A DNA stretch of 64,000 bases from Candolleomyces eurysporus (taxonomy: Eukaryota; Basidiomycota; Agaricomycetes; Agaricales; Psathyrellaceae). The stretch covers positions 98,800 to 162,799 of the forward strand of contig JANBPK010000924.1 of NCBI GenBank assembly GCA_027579435.1, written 5' to 3'. Made by a program: the position numbers and the translations under genes. Shown in pieces: positions 1 through 12,100 of this stretch. The notes below the pieces were generated by a model. That model was not told the origin of the DNA. It did no database searches and saw only the letters and a list, made by a program, of their open reading frames with translations. Numbering within the stretch: the first letter of the stretch is position 1; the number at the start of each line of letters is the position of its first letter.

Positions 1-1331
1 CTCAACTAAACCGGTGCGTCGTATTGCATTGCATTCGGCATTAAACCCTAATATGCCGTCGTATGACTTCATTCCCGCAGTTCATTATCTCAACATCGCG
101 ACAGCCGTAATAACCTTGGTGTGCCTCTCCGCTACGTGTCACTGTGGGCGTTGGAGAACCCGAGCAATTCCTGTTAACTGCCGAAAGAAACCGACTGACC
201 TGCTGCTGCGAAGCTGATACGATGGGCGTATTCATTTCATATTGCCTCGCGTATCAACACCCGGAGTTAACTCGTACCACGCTTGACTTATTTTACACAA
301 ACCGGAGACCATGGTTAAAATCAGGTCAAACCAAAAATCAGGGACTCTTCAGCGGAGGCGATTCGGGATCACGGTGCCCACCCCGATCCGTTACACTGCC
401 ACGCTCGTCGGAGCTGTCACTTCCGTGCCTTTTTCGGAAGTAGGGAAAATTTGAATCCCTTCGAAATTATGCGCAACACGCACGAGTGTCGTTTAGCGTC
501 TCACAGGTCACCCTTGACGCTTATCCTCGCGCTGAACGACTCTGCGATGCAAATCGCTGGCACATCTCGCGTTTCCTAGATGGTTCTAATCTCCACTGTT
601 GGCAATCTCCCGCGGTGGACCGCCTACAGGCACGGCGTCAATTGACCAGTTGAGCTGTCGGCTCGGATTTGAGCTGGTAATGGATGAACTGCAAAGATTG
701 GCGGCCAACCACATACAGAGCAGTAAGGATTGCTGGCTTCCGAAAAGAGCTTCATAGCATCGTGCTAGGATCACCAGAGGGTGCCNTTTTTTGTCATCTA
801 GGGATTGGCGCAGGGCTGGAGTCAGCGGGAGCGAAAAGCACAGCCCGCAGGGTATATGTACATCCAGGTTCGGCCCTTGGCTCTGTGTGGAAACCTTTGT
901 GTACGAACGATTCGAGTCAGATTACAGACCCTCGGAAAAGATACTCGTAGCTCGTTGTCCTGTAACCAAGTCAAGTACATTGCCACAAACAAGTCATTCG
1001 GAATTCCAACGATATTTACCAGTTTCTTATCACTCGTTTGCACACCTGAAATAGTTCCCATGATGATGTAGTGCCCGCTGGAGAGAACAGCAATACGCTG
1101 ATTTTTGTTCATTTGTACCTGAGTTTCGCTCATCCTCTTTCTGCACTCGACGGAGCAGCCGGTGGTTCCGAGTCAGCTGTCCCGAATTGCCTGCGGAACC
1201 ATGATACCGACTCGAATCTCTTGATGAGTCGCTGCAATGCTCTAAAGGGCAGAGGATAAATACAAGGTCTCTTGGTGCGATCCGAATATCATTCCACATT
1301 TTTCCATCCTATACTCCTCACATAAACTACT
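1..1331. other. No recognisable gene
   Basis: Only short overlapping open frames are present and none matches a family I know. The minus-strand frame at about 822-1133 encodes a plausible-looking but unrecognised peptide, interrupted on its downstream side by the N at 786. The last 80 bases (an AT-rich ataaat stretch near 1256) are probably the promoter and 5' leader of the next gene. Confidence 0.4.
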
Positions 1332-2085
1332 ATGTCGCACTCATCGAACCCTTACGCTCAAGGCGGTTGGCCAAACCCATCAAACCCTCATCAGAACGGT
1401 ATGCCAGCTTTCTGGCAGACCTCGACGCCGCACTCGCCAACTTATGGCGCGTTGCCACCCGCCCACCCTGCGACCTCACCAAATGTGGTCACCTTCCAAT
1501 TCAATTCGCCCAACGGTGACACCCTCAATTCAACTGTCACGGACTCGAAGTATCAAACATACTTCATCATTTCAACTATGCCAGGCCCGATCAGAGTCAC
1601 GACTTTCTCGACAGCAGATGGATTGCCGTTTGCGACTGTTGAATGGTCTTCACCACCGCTGGTAACAATCAAGAATCGAGTACCTAGACAAGACGCCACC
1701 AGATGGCTACTGTTTTCAAGGGATAGAGGGTAAAAGATGATTTCTTTCGATAGAGGCAATAAGTAACTGACCTCGAATTCGCTTTTCTTCAGGACTGCAG
1801 CTCTAGGCATCGGCCCGCAATGCTTCCTTTGGGTGTTCGAAGGCAAATCAATCTACGTACGTTGTATGATCGTATCCTTGAGAAATTTGAAAGCTCATAC
1901 TCGCATTTCAGCTGTACAAATCTGAAACCAATCCGCCCGAGCGCTTGGGGAAGCTATATCGTGACCGAAATAATTCCCTTTGCTTCGACGTCAACGTGTC
2001 GTTGCTTCAGAACGGTTGTCTAGACGCGTTCATTGTCTCTGCAGCTCTCCTGCAGTCCAGAAGCGACGTGGTACCCTCTTACTAG
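1332..2085 (+). CDS. DUF6593-like protein, copy 1
   Basis: Three exons are inferred: 1332-1729, 1793-1856 and 1912-2085. They have GT-AG junctions and keep one frame for 211 residues. The N-terminal 45 residues are rich in Pro, Asn and Gly and carry the motif NPYAQGGW. The rest has a beta-rich pattern: a strand with ATVEW, then FLWVFEGKSIYLY, and a C-terminal LDAFIVSALLLQ segment that matches the last helix-like block of basidiomycete DUF6593 proteins. The gene at 3490-4225 shares the N-terminal motif and the same three-exon plan, so the two are tandem paralogues. DUF6593 has no established biochemical function. The family assignment is by recalled pattern and is weaker than for the 16-37 kb copies. 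Confidence 0.65.
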
Positions 2086-3389
2086 TCCTCCGGCAGACCC
2101 ACTGTATATCTATAGTCTGAACACTCCAGGACTCTGTTTTCACCACTATTTCACACATATCACTCTTGCATAATCATTCGCATTTACCACCTAGCATTGA
2201 TTTCATTAGAAATATTTGCCTATCTACATTCATGGATGATGCACGGAACTCAGATTCTGTCTATAGCACCCTGTGGTACTAGGGACCAGAGAATCTTGCC
2301 TCCCCCTCAAACCCGATGTATTTAACCGAGAGAATTCTCGATAACGCCATAGTTAATGTTGATTTATCTACCGTACCGCTCAATGCAATTCGTTGAGTAC
2401 AAAGAGATTTTTTAGACCCCCGGAAGCTAGATAACCGAACCCCTGATTGAGGGTGAAGCTGATGAGCTCGAATGTTCACGGGCAAGTCTGAGTGCAAACC
2501 ATCATTGCACCGTGTGTAGAGGTCCACGAAACACCTCGGGCCACCACCTCTCGCCGTGACAACTGTTGAAACCTGAAGTTCGAGGGATATTAGCATAGGC
2601 TATGGCTAGGATACATCCAGGGACATTCCTGACGGCGAAATCGATGAAGCCGACCTGTCAATTGCGATGCCGCGTGTACTGGTACGTTTCCATTTATGGA
2701 AGCTGCATCGCTCACAAATTCCACCGCCATCACCCTGCTGCATTTTTCGCTGAGAGTACCGAACAGCCTTGATTGGCGATGAACATGGCAAATGAGATAA
2801 TACTACATGAATAAACGATAGATACCCTAGCTTAGACTAAGAGAATGCGAACTCAGGCAGTGAGATCGAATAGAGGCGGCTGCAGCTTCAGTTGCATGGA
2901 ACTGAGGCGGACAGCGGGCAGCGGGACGCGAATCTGACAGATGGCGCGTTGACAAGGCGCCAGGTTTGGTCGTCGCTTTCCACGCCCAACACAGCCTTCT
3001 TCACTGGAACTGTGTTTTGTTCAATTTACGTCCAATCATATAAGGTTGTGGAACGCCGAAGCGTTACATCTTCTCCAAGGGCAAATAACTTACCATCGAG
3101 ATGAACGGGTTGTACTGGTTGTATGAGACGTAATCGGCGACGACAGCTCACCGCAATGGACATGCACAACTCTACTATGTTCAGGTCAGGTGCATGAACA
3201 TGAGCGGCTGGATCAACAATGATGTGATCCCTTAAAACCTCTGACATCCCGAAACCGCCGACTGGACCTCAATCTCACTTGTTAGTACATTGAAATTTCG
3301 TTTCAGATCATGCATAGACCATGGCCGGCTAGTGAAAGAGATTACCCACTGCTATGATCTCTGAAGACTCATCCAGTCGGGGCAGTGGC
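2086..3389. other. Intergenic, no gene seen
   Basis: Short frames on both strands, none with family features or a convincing intron plan. It separates two tandem paralogues and may hold relics of the duplication, but I could not identify any. Confidence 0.4.
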
Positions 3390-3396
3390 TATAAAA
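3390..3396 (+). promoter_or_regulatory. TATA box of DUF6593-like copy 2
   Basis: A tataaaa heptamer lies about 95 bases before the ATG at 3490, a normal spacing for a fungal TATA promoter with a short leader. Confidence 0.5.
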
Positions 3397-3489
3397 CCTG
3401 AACGAAGATTCTCGACCAACCTCATCTTCACTCTCGGTTCCCATTGACTTGTCCCGGTATTGGTTGAAGTGCCAAAGCAAGAATTCGAA

Positions 3490-4225
3490 ATGTACGGAAA
3501 CAACCCATACGCTCAAGCCGGGTGGCGGAACCCACAGAACCCGTTATCCGTCGCGGCAGGTCCTACCTTTCCCAACCTTCCACAAGCTCCAACATTTGGA
3601 GCACTGCCTTCACCCTCTAATGGCTCTTCTGGCCAACAATTCGCCTTTTATTTCACTCCGGCCAGCCCAGATATTCTGAACTCCAACGTCTACGGTCCTG
3701 GAAATGGTGTCTACTTCCGCATTGTCACGACCAATGACGGCGTCACGACTGTCCTCAAGCCCAGGGACGAACTAGTGGCGAGAATTGACTGGCGCGGCGA
3801 ACCGACAGTCGAAGTAATCCCTGCGAACGTTCCTCGGCAGAGAGTGACTCAATGGCTTCCGCTCACCAATAATCAAAGGTCTGACACCTTGTACGCGCTG
3901 TCCTCGACCATGTACTGACCATCCTGACTTTCCCTCTTTAGAGAAAGTTACAGGACAATGGTCGCGGGTAATAGATCGTACATTTGGGTTACTCGAGACT
4001 CCGCTATAATGGTAAGCCTATCATTGGATAAAAACTCCTGTCCCATTGACACCGTTCCATGGCTAGCTCTACCTGGATGGGTCAACTCCTCCTGTTGAAT
4101 ACGGGTCAATCCTGCGCTCTCCAACGTCAGTTATTTTGCAGCTTACTGGAGATGCATTACCCTCTGGGCTACTGGAAGCAGCTATTGTCGCCACGCTTAT
4201 CTTCCAATCTGGACGGAACATCTGA
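3490..4225 (+). CDS. DUF6593-like protein, copy 2
   Basis: Exons 3490-3878, 3942-4011 and 4067-4225 give 205 residues. An in-frame ATG at 3460 would add ten residues. I prefer 3490 because the peptide then starts MYGNNPYAQ, like copy 1. After the Pro/Asn-rich head come a VARIDWRGEP strand, SYIWVTRDSAIMLYLDG, and a C-terminal LLEAAIVATLIFQS helix-like end, in the same order as copy 1. Introns fall at equivalent places. The function is unknown. The tandem arrangement and divergence point to an old local duplication. Confidence 0.68.
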
Positions 4226-6068
4226 TTGACGCCTCTGGCACTTGCGAGAGATCGTGTATTCATCTCGTTGCCTCTTCGTACGTCCGAAAGGAGCTCAATA
4301 CTTTTATCTATCTATATCTTTTTGTTCCCTTTTTCTTTTATTTATGTGCCATAACGGCACCAACCGTCGTTTGTCATAACATTAACCTTCCGGACCCTGT
4401 CATCTCCAGCATCCGGCACCGTATCATGTATCATAGTTATTTAGATTCTGGTCACACTTTAGAGGCTCCATATTCTTTGTATCTATCTATGTATCTGTAG
4501 TAGTCGCGTTGAGTCACCAATCTATCTTTGTTGCTATATTTTACGAACTCGATTGATGGGCGCCGTGTTCTACATCTCTAATAAGTTTTACGGCGTTACA
4601 CCCCGAAACTAGCCGTGCCACTTGGCACATGGCTTCACGGAAGATATAGTCCGGAGGACATCCGACCTTCAAAGAAATAGGCATCTTTAGCCTTCATAGT
4701 TGATGATCATTCGGACGGACATTTACCGCCGGGTGTGTCAAAGCCCATGTTGTCGCAAAGGACTGACTGGTGCCCACTCAGCATGAGCGTACTTCTGACC
4801 GGATGTCTCACCTTGCGTATCTCAATGACATATTGCCTTCTTCCAAGCCGAATGCCGAAGGCTTACGCGTTTACTTGAGCTGTGACCTTCCAATGGGACT
4901 TTGTCGCACAACCTCATGAGTAAGCACGAACGAAACATTCTTCAATGACACAGAACCATCTCTCCTGATGACATAACTGTACTAAGCTCCCAAATAGTAA
5001 ACTTGGCATCTAGACAATCTTTATCTGTAAACGATGGGAGCCACGCGACCGAGAGACGACCGGAGAATCAAGTCCCGGAAAACGACGATCTGTACCTGCC
5101 TAGTTATCGGATCCGTTCTCGGCTTGCGATGATGGTATCAAGCTCAATCTTTGATATCCTCGGAAACCCTGGGATCAGGCCAAAAGCCACATGGAATGGC
5201 AATGACAAGGGCAGTGCAACTCAATTGGCGCATTAGCGCGCACTGGGCGCCTAGGCTCATAAGCCCTGAACCTGGGTTATGGCCCGAGGCATCATGTTTC
5301 AAATCAGTCGCTCGCGTGCCTCCCAATACGATTGGGCTCAGTTGACATTGACAATTGGCCATTGCTTCGATTACGACGACAATATAATTGAGTTCATCAT
5401 GCCTAGCGAAACAAAGAAGACAGAATCTATCTAACGTTGCTTGGTGATTCTCGTCAAATCATGAACTGAATTCATGACGAACTGGAGGTCCTTGTATTTT
5501 CCTCTTCCTACTCGTGCATTGATGTCATACCAATTCCTCTTACAAACCCTTAGTTTGGGCGGCCGATCGATACTGTTGCAGTTAGCAGGGTTTCTCAGCA
5601 GAACAAGGCCATAATTTGCACTGAAACCAGATTGCACGCTTAGATGGCTACGGTCGCTCATGCAACCCCTTGCTATTGGCATTCTCTTCCGAAAACCCCG
5701 CACTTCCATGCGATGCAGAAAGACTCGCACTTCCCAGGAGACGCCCCTGAGGTGTAATGTACATGCAGTGACCGTACTGCTATTCTTCTGACGGAAGAAT
5801 TGACCTGTGAAGGCTACTACGGGCGATGCTCACCGTGTAAAAGCTTCAACGCCACTATCATGCGCTTAACTCGATAGGCTTATCGGCTAGCGGTCCGTAC
5901 AGCCCTGAGAGCCAGAGAGCCACACTGAGAAACAACCTCGCCAGGCACGAATTTCAGCATGAGTACAAAGGAGCGTCGATTTTAATAAACACCAATTACA
6001 AAACAATTTACAGAACAGGGTACACTAAAGAAGGGTATTCGACCTGACAACACGGAGTTGCAGTCCTT
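4226..6068. other. Intergenic, no gene seen
   Basis: 1.8 kb with only short frames. A CT/T-rich stretch at about 4315-4345 follows the DUF6593-like gene and could belong to its 3' end. The 3' end of the convergent 5'-nucleotidase gene presumably lies in 5980-6068, where AATAAA-like sequence on the minus strand is not obvious. Confidence 0.35.
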
Positions 6069-8106
6069 CTATCCACTCGTTGTGGTACTGATCCTCCCAT
6101 CCAGCTCGACCCTCACGCTCCCCACATCTCGTCCTTGCAGCGCCCCCAAGCCCTTGAAGTGATTCACGAACACTTGATCAAGAGTATCCAACGTCACATA
6201 GGATGCCGGGTCCCTCGGAGGCCAAAATCCATCTCCGCCCGCAGCTAAATAATCGATGGTCGCAACCGTATACGTCTTTCCTCCATCCTTGGTAACCTCC
6301 TCCGCCCCATTCGCCACAGTCAAGCTCTTCAACCGGCTTCCAACAGCACCGTTAGGATCGTAAGTAAGCCTGATGCTCGAGCTCACTTGCACGAAGCTCG
6401 TAACGGGAATGGAGGGATCCTCGACGTTGGACTTGCTAACGATGCTCTCGAAGGTGTTCCAGAGCTGGGTAGAGGTGAAAGGGAGCTCGACGATGGTGTT
6501 ACCGAAGGGATAGACTTCGAGCACTTGCTGAAGGGAGATATTTGCAGGTCCATCAATGGACGCACGAATTCCACCGCCGTTCATGATGGCTCCAGCGAAG
6601 ATAGCTCCCGAGGTAGGGGGGGTTGTGGATCCGTTGTTGATAGGACTGGAAGTGTTGCTGGGAGCGAAGGCAGCAATAGCGTCACCAGTCAAGTCGCCGA
6701 GTGTGCATTCGCTCGCAAGGCAGATCGTCTGGTCGAGTGGGAGCTCGGTGAACCCAACAATCTGACGCCCATAAACCTCGAATCCCTTCGCCCACTCCTG
6801 AACTTCGGCTTTGAGAGTAGGGTCCTCGGTCTTGGTAGCGTTGTCAGTGTTGGTGAGGTGGATGGGGGCCCCTTCGTATCGGACGACACGGCCACGGGAG
6901 TCGAACTCGAGGTCAATGTAGCCGAGGTATTCACCCCACCGGTAGCTGGTAACCACGAAGACCTCTTCACCCTTCTTGTTCTTGACAATCGTAGGATAAG
7001 GGCCTTTCGCAGCGGGCACAGTGGTGTTATCAGCTAGACAACCAACCACGCGACAAGCACAAGGGGAATAGGGGTGATATTGTTGGCGAGTGATAAGGAG
7101 ATGTTCGAGGAGCAAAATGAGCGCGGCGTGAGCAAAACACGAGCGAAACGACCTTATGGTTCCTCTCACCTAAAAGAGTATGCGAATGCCCACCCACAAT
7201 CAAGCTGATATCCGTCGTCTCCTGCGCCAACCGAATGTCCTGACTATATCCGATATGCGTCAAAGCCACGATCCTCTTCACGTCCCGATGGAACCTCTTG
7301 ATATACTGCACAGTTCTCTTGACAGCAGCCACAGGATCCTCAAACGTCGTACCCTCCCCAGGACGCGAGATCGTCTTGGTCGTTTCGGTGGTGACGGCAA
7401 CGATTGCGAGGTCCATACCGCGGTACTTGCCTCTGTTGAAGACTTTGTAAGGCACAAGGCCCCGAGCGAGTTTTCGATTGTTGGTGTGAATGTTCGCGGT
7501 GATAACAGGGAAGGTGAGGTTTGCGACGAATGAAGCGAGTAGGTCGTCGCCGTCGTCGAACTCGTGGTTGCCGAGGGTCATGGCGTCGAAACCGAGCTGA
7601 TTGAGGACGGAAGAGATTGCAGCACCCTTGTAGAGGGTATAGAAAAGGGTTCCCTGGAATTCGTCACCGGCATTGAGGAATAACGAGTGCTTCTTGGGAG
7701 GACGGTGCTGTTCGATGACGGATTTGATACGTGGATAACCGCCAACGCAACCTGGAGCCGAATAATTAGAGAAATGGAGCTAGCGCTGGAAGGAATGGCT
7801 CCCACCTCGGGATGGATCCGTGCACGACGACCCACTCGGTCTAAACTGGTCCAAATGTGCGTGGACGTCGTTCACATGGTAGAACGAGATCTCGAAGTTG
7901 TTCTTGTTCTTGAGCCGCCCAAAGCCGTCCTTGCCACTGTTGGAGGTGGAGCCTCCGTTCGCGAAGCCCGAGCCCCGCTTGACGAGGCTAACGTCCTCCT
8001 CGTAATAATGCCTCGACACGAGACGGTCAACGACGATCTCGCTGGACGTGGCACCAACCAGCGACAAGCCTTGTAAAAGAGCGGAAAGGATAAGGAAAGT
8101 CTTCAT
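6069..8106 (-). CDS. Secreted 5'-nucleotidase / metallophosphoesterase
   Basis: Exons on the minus strand are 8106-7806, 7751-7170 and 7033-6069, for 615 residues. Residues 1-19 are a hydrophobic signal peptide (MKTFLILSALLQGLSLVGA). The calcineurin-like metallophosphatase domain begins at about residue 72 and shows HVNDVHAH (77-84), GNHEFDDG and GGHSHT, which supply the two-metal ligands of this family. The C-terminal 5_nucleotid_C domain carries the nucleotide-binding NGGGIRASI block, and AAGGDGFW near the end matches the substrate loop. Proteins of this family hydrolyse 5'-nucleotides or UDP-sugars outside the cell, so a role in extracellular phosphate or purine salvage is likely. No GPI-type hydrophobic tail is visible, so secretion rather than anchoring is inferred. 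Both introns are canonical and the frame is intact. Confidence 0.92.
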
Positions 8107-9176
8107 CTCGGCCTCCCAGCAGCGAACGGAGGATAGAGGAGGGTAGGGTGGTGGATTGGAAGGAGACCGGTGAATGACCGAGCAAGGGGTGGGGATGCTT
8201 CTCCTCTTCGCTTCTTGTAGTCGTCCCTTGAACTGCCACTCGCTTCCTTGGATGGTGGATCACTTGCTTCCTCTGCCCCGTTTTGCTGAACCGTGATTTC
8301 GCCTTCTCTGACGCATGTGCGAGAAATGATGGTATGAGCTCCAAGTTGCACATGGACACCCAGGCGACCCAGTCTTGTAGTACGACAGCAGGTGGGACTA
8401 TCTTGAGATAACCAAAGCTTTCGCATGGTCTGTCTATACGCAAGATATTATTAGTGGGCACCCACCGGCCAAGCAATGTCTAGAGTGCCTGAAAACTCAC
8501 CTGGTTATCAGCGCTCTGTCCCCTGCCCTTACAGTTTACTCGTGGTAACAAGACTGAGAACGGGATAAACATGAGTCGAGATGCGGTCTCTTATGACGCT
8601 GAATCGGCCTATTTCGCCCTTGGAAGGCTCAAAATGTTGTAATGCACTTCCAGGGTGCTGACAAAACGAGCAGCAGGTGTGCTCCCAATATTCACGAAGT
8701 GCTCGGGGTGAGTTGGCATGGGTGCTATAGTGCCAAGTGGTGAGGTTGACGACAAAACGTGCGTGTGAACGAGTTCTTGCAGGAAGCCATGCGGAGCCAA
8801 ACCGATCACCTTGAATGCGCGCCGACATTTCAATCAGAAAGTCCGACAATAGGTTTGTTGTAAAACTGAATATACGATAGTTCGTCAAAATGGTGGCTAC
8901 AGGACAGTAATCGCGTAGCGGAGGATAAACGGTAGGTCAAGGCAGTATTCAGAGAGAAAAGGGACAGATCAAGTATACGCTCGAAAATGCAACTGAAGGA
9001 AGTACATAGGCGTGGGGACTCGAAGAAGAGCAAAGGCATGGCACCACGACTGGAGTCAGGGAGTGCTGTGATATGGTACAATTTAGAAAGAATGCCGAAG
9101 GCCAGCTTCCATTTCAGCAAGAGGACGAGACAGTCACGGTGGAATCACGGTCGAAGGTTGGGGCTTTGACATCACT
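8107..9176. other. Intergenic between 5'-nucleotidase start and Argonaute end
   Basis: Contains the 5'-nucleotidase promoter (minus strand) and the Argonaute 3' flank. Minus-strand frames of 100-149 codons occur (8027-8476, 8529-8888) but have no family features and overlap the nucleotidase leader, so they are not called. Confidence 0.45.
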
Positions 9177-12100
9177 TTACTACAGACCGATGGTTATCAG
9201 TATGACAGACCGTCCAAAACCGAGCAGGACTCACCGAGAAATACATGTTCCTCTGAGCGTAGGTCGACAGAGGCCTAAAGTTGGCCCGGAAGCTTTGTAG
9301 GGCAGAGTCGCTGGCCTGTGTGGCAGAGTCGGACATCATGTGGCGGGTTGCAGGGTCATAGTGGTGCTTAGACCGTGCGCAGACAATGTCGGCATCTAAG
9401 GGCCATATCAATAAAATCGAAAATGTCGAAGGAAAGTTACTCACAGTAGACAGGCGCTGGGATCGACACGGAGCGCGTGGCGCGAGCATAGACATGGCAC
9501 AGAGAGAACGAGATGGCTTGCATAGCATCGGCGCTGAGAGTGGGTTAGTACATATTCAAAGGCGGTCAGTAGCCACAGAACACACTTGAAGCGATTTTCC
9601 TACACATGTTCAATGTCAGCCAATATCGCAAACAGAGGTCGGGGGCGGAAAACCTACGTCAAAGAGAACAGAGTAGTGTGACGAGCGACTTGTTCCAAGT
9701 AGACCACCCTGAGACTGAAGGTAGTAGTCAAATTCGATTGGATGACCAATGTCTCGATCGACGACGAGGCCAGCGGGGGCATTCCCAGACTTATCCTTGT
9801 CGCCTCCGTTAACTGGATTGAAGCTGATAGATAGAGAATGATCACAAATAGTGAGAAACGCCGAAATGGAACTGCGAAAGGGCCTAACTCACCGAATGTG
9901 GTGTCGTTTGCCTACGACAACCAGCGTAACTTTGCAGTCTGCCATATCCAATTCAGCGAGAGCCTCTGTCGGTCATAATCAGCAACCATTCTCGTTGTTG
10001 GGAAGGTCGGGAGAGAACTATACCTTTGATCAAGGGTAACTCTGAAAGCGCGAGATCAGTGGAGTCAGTCTTGGATCGTGCTGGTTGAAAAAAGGACTGA
10101 CCTCCGTCAATAACGTGTTTGAACTGCGGCTCAGAGACACCATCTAGAATTGTTAAAACCAAAGCATGTGACGAGGAAGAACAACCATACCTCGGAAGAA
10201 GATTAGTCGGACAGGTTTGGGCTTCGCGGCCCTCTCGACATTCTTTCGATAGTCGGCATAGTTCTGGAGAGAATTCTAGTTGAGAGAGGGAAAATGTCGT
10301 CAATCATTAGTGGAATAAAATTACAAGCAAGGATCCCTACCTTGACCATTTTCTTCAGGCCAGCTATAATCTCGACGCGACCTTCCTGTACATCGCTATT
10401 CGCAATATACTTCGTGCAGTTGAGGTCGACGCTGGAGACGAGCGCAGCGAACGACGGGCGTCCTTCAGCACCAGGCGCGGGGTGCTGGACATCGGCACCT
10501 GGGATGGAATGGATATCAGTGGCAATGTGTATAAAGACGGCACTCTTACCCATAACGATGGTTGGCTTCGCTGGATCGGAGAGTGACGAGGAGAGACTGG
10601 GATCGGGGATCGCGTTGATGCCACCCAATTTAACATTGACCCTAATGCACGGTGCACTCGTTAGCAAGGCTAAATGCAATCCCGGAGCTGAAACTAAACA
10701 CGAACTTCAATAAGACATTTGCCCAGTACTGGGCGTTTGCGCGGGAGCATTTGAATGACTTGAGGCACTGGGTAGCCACTCCTTGCTATATCAATAAAAT
10801 AAATTTTAGGAACGGCAGCACAACGTTGAACAGGAAGAGAAGGGACATACAATAATATCGCCAAAGCTACAGAAAGGATCAGTAGCTGTTATAGAGACAA
10901 AGGAAATGTATCAGGCTCACTGCTTCACGGCGGTATATATCTCATCCCCTTGATCAGGTAAGACAACGACAAAAAGACTAGGGCCGGTACGAGTTTTATC
11001 AAAGACCATCTTGCCAGCGGTGCGGAGTTGCTGACGGGTACCGTTGAGATGGGTTCTCATTTCGAATCCGACAAACAAGGCGTTCTCACCTGAACGATAT
11101 CTCCATTCCCGTTCTCATAGCGAATCAGAGGGTTAGCATGCGCAAAGCTGATCCCTAAGAAGTTCAAAGTGTTGTCAAATCAATTGCTATCAGATTATAG
11201 TGATGATTGACTTGCCTAAATTCCTCGCTTCGTTCGTAAGACCTTCGATCATCGTCCTGCAATTGTTCTGGCCAAATCTCTGCTCTCTTTCGTAAACGAT
11301 GACAACCCACTGCGGGATTGGTGAGCATGGTTTGAATAGCTTCTTCTGTGCCCTGTAGTAGAAGATTGCGATGAGATTCGGGACAATAGGGAGAACGGAC
11401 AACATACATGTTCCAAGAGCCGTTCCTCGGTTTCTATCGTCTCAAAATAAGAGAAAGGCGAAGAAAAGGCTCCAATCAATTGGTACTCACAACTGACTGA
11501 CCGCTATACTTCATGGTTNGGGGGGTCAAGCACGCGTCCGTTGGTCTCGATGAAACCGGAAGTATCAACGGACATCCCAAATGACCGGACGTATTGTGAT
11601 TGGCCGTATTGCAGATGCTATAAATTAGTAAGATGGTCAATCGATTGGCAATCTGAACAATGAAAGGTAAACAAATACCTGTGTCCCTCGCTGTACAATA
11701 CCGAATCGTTCATCAGGTCGCTTCTTTGAAAATTCAAGGACGTCGTTGGTCTTGTTTGGTGGAATCTGCTTGCGCATGATCTGGCCTGGTGGAACGTTGC
11801 ACACCTCAAGAGGTACAAGGGCATTCCTTCCAATCTATCACAGAAAGTCAGAACCAGGATAGGAATAAAACAAGGAAACACACCTCAGCGCAAAGGACGC
11901 GCGGGTACTGAAGCGGACGACCAAGCTTCTGCTGAAAATACCGAGCAACCGTCATGGTGGCCCCATTGTGATCAAACGTGATCTGGTCAGCGCCTTGCTT
12001 GCTAAGGCTGCGAATAACTCGCTTCTTGTTGCCAGTCGTCTTGTCGACAGTGACTTGGAGACCTGTTATGAATCTTTGCAACTTGATGCGAGCATGATCA

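Noticed and set aside
6387..7037. 216-codon plus-strand open frame
   Set aside because: Antisense shadow of the conserved 5'-nucleotidase exon; Gly/Glu/Val-rich composition reflects the codon bias of the real strand.
8027..8476. 149-codon minus-strand frame upstream of the 5'-nucleotidase
   Set aside because: Overlaps the leader and start of a well-supported gene and shows no domain, signal peptide or homologous copy.
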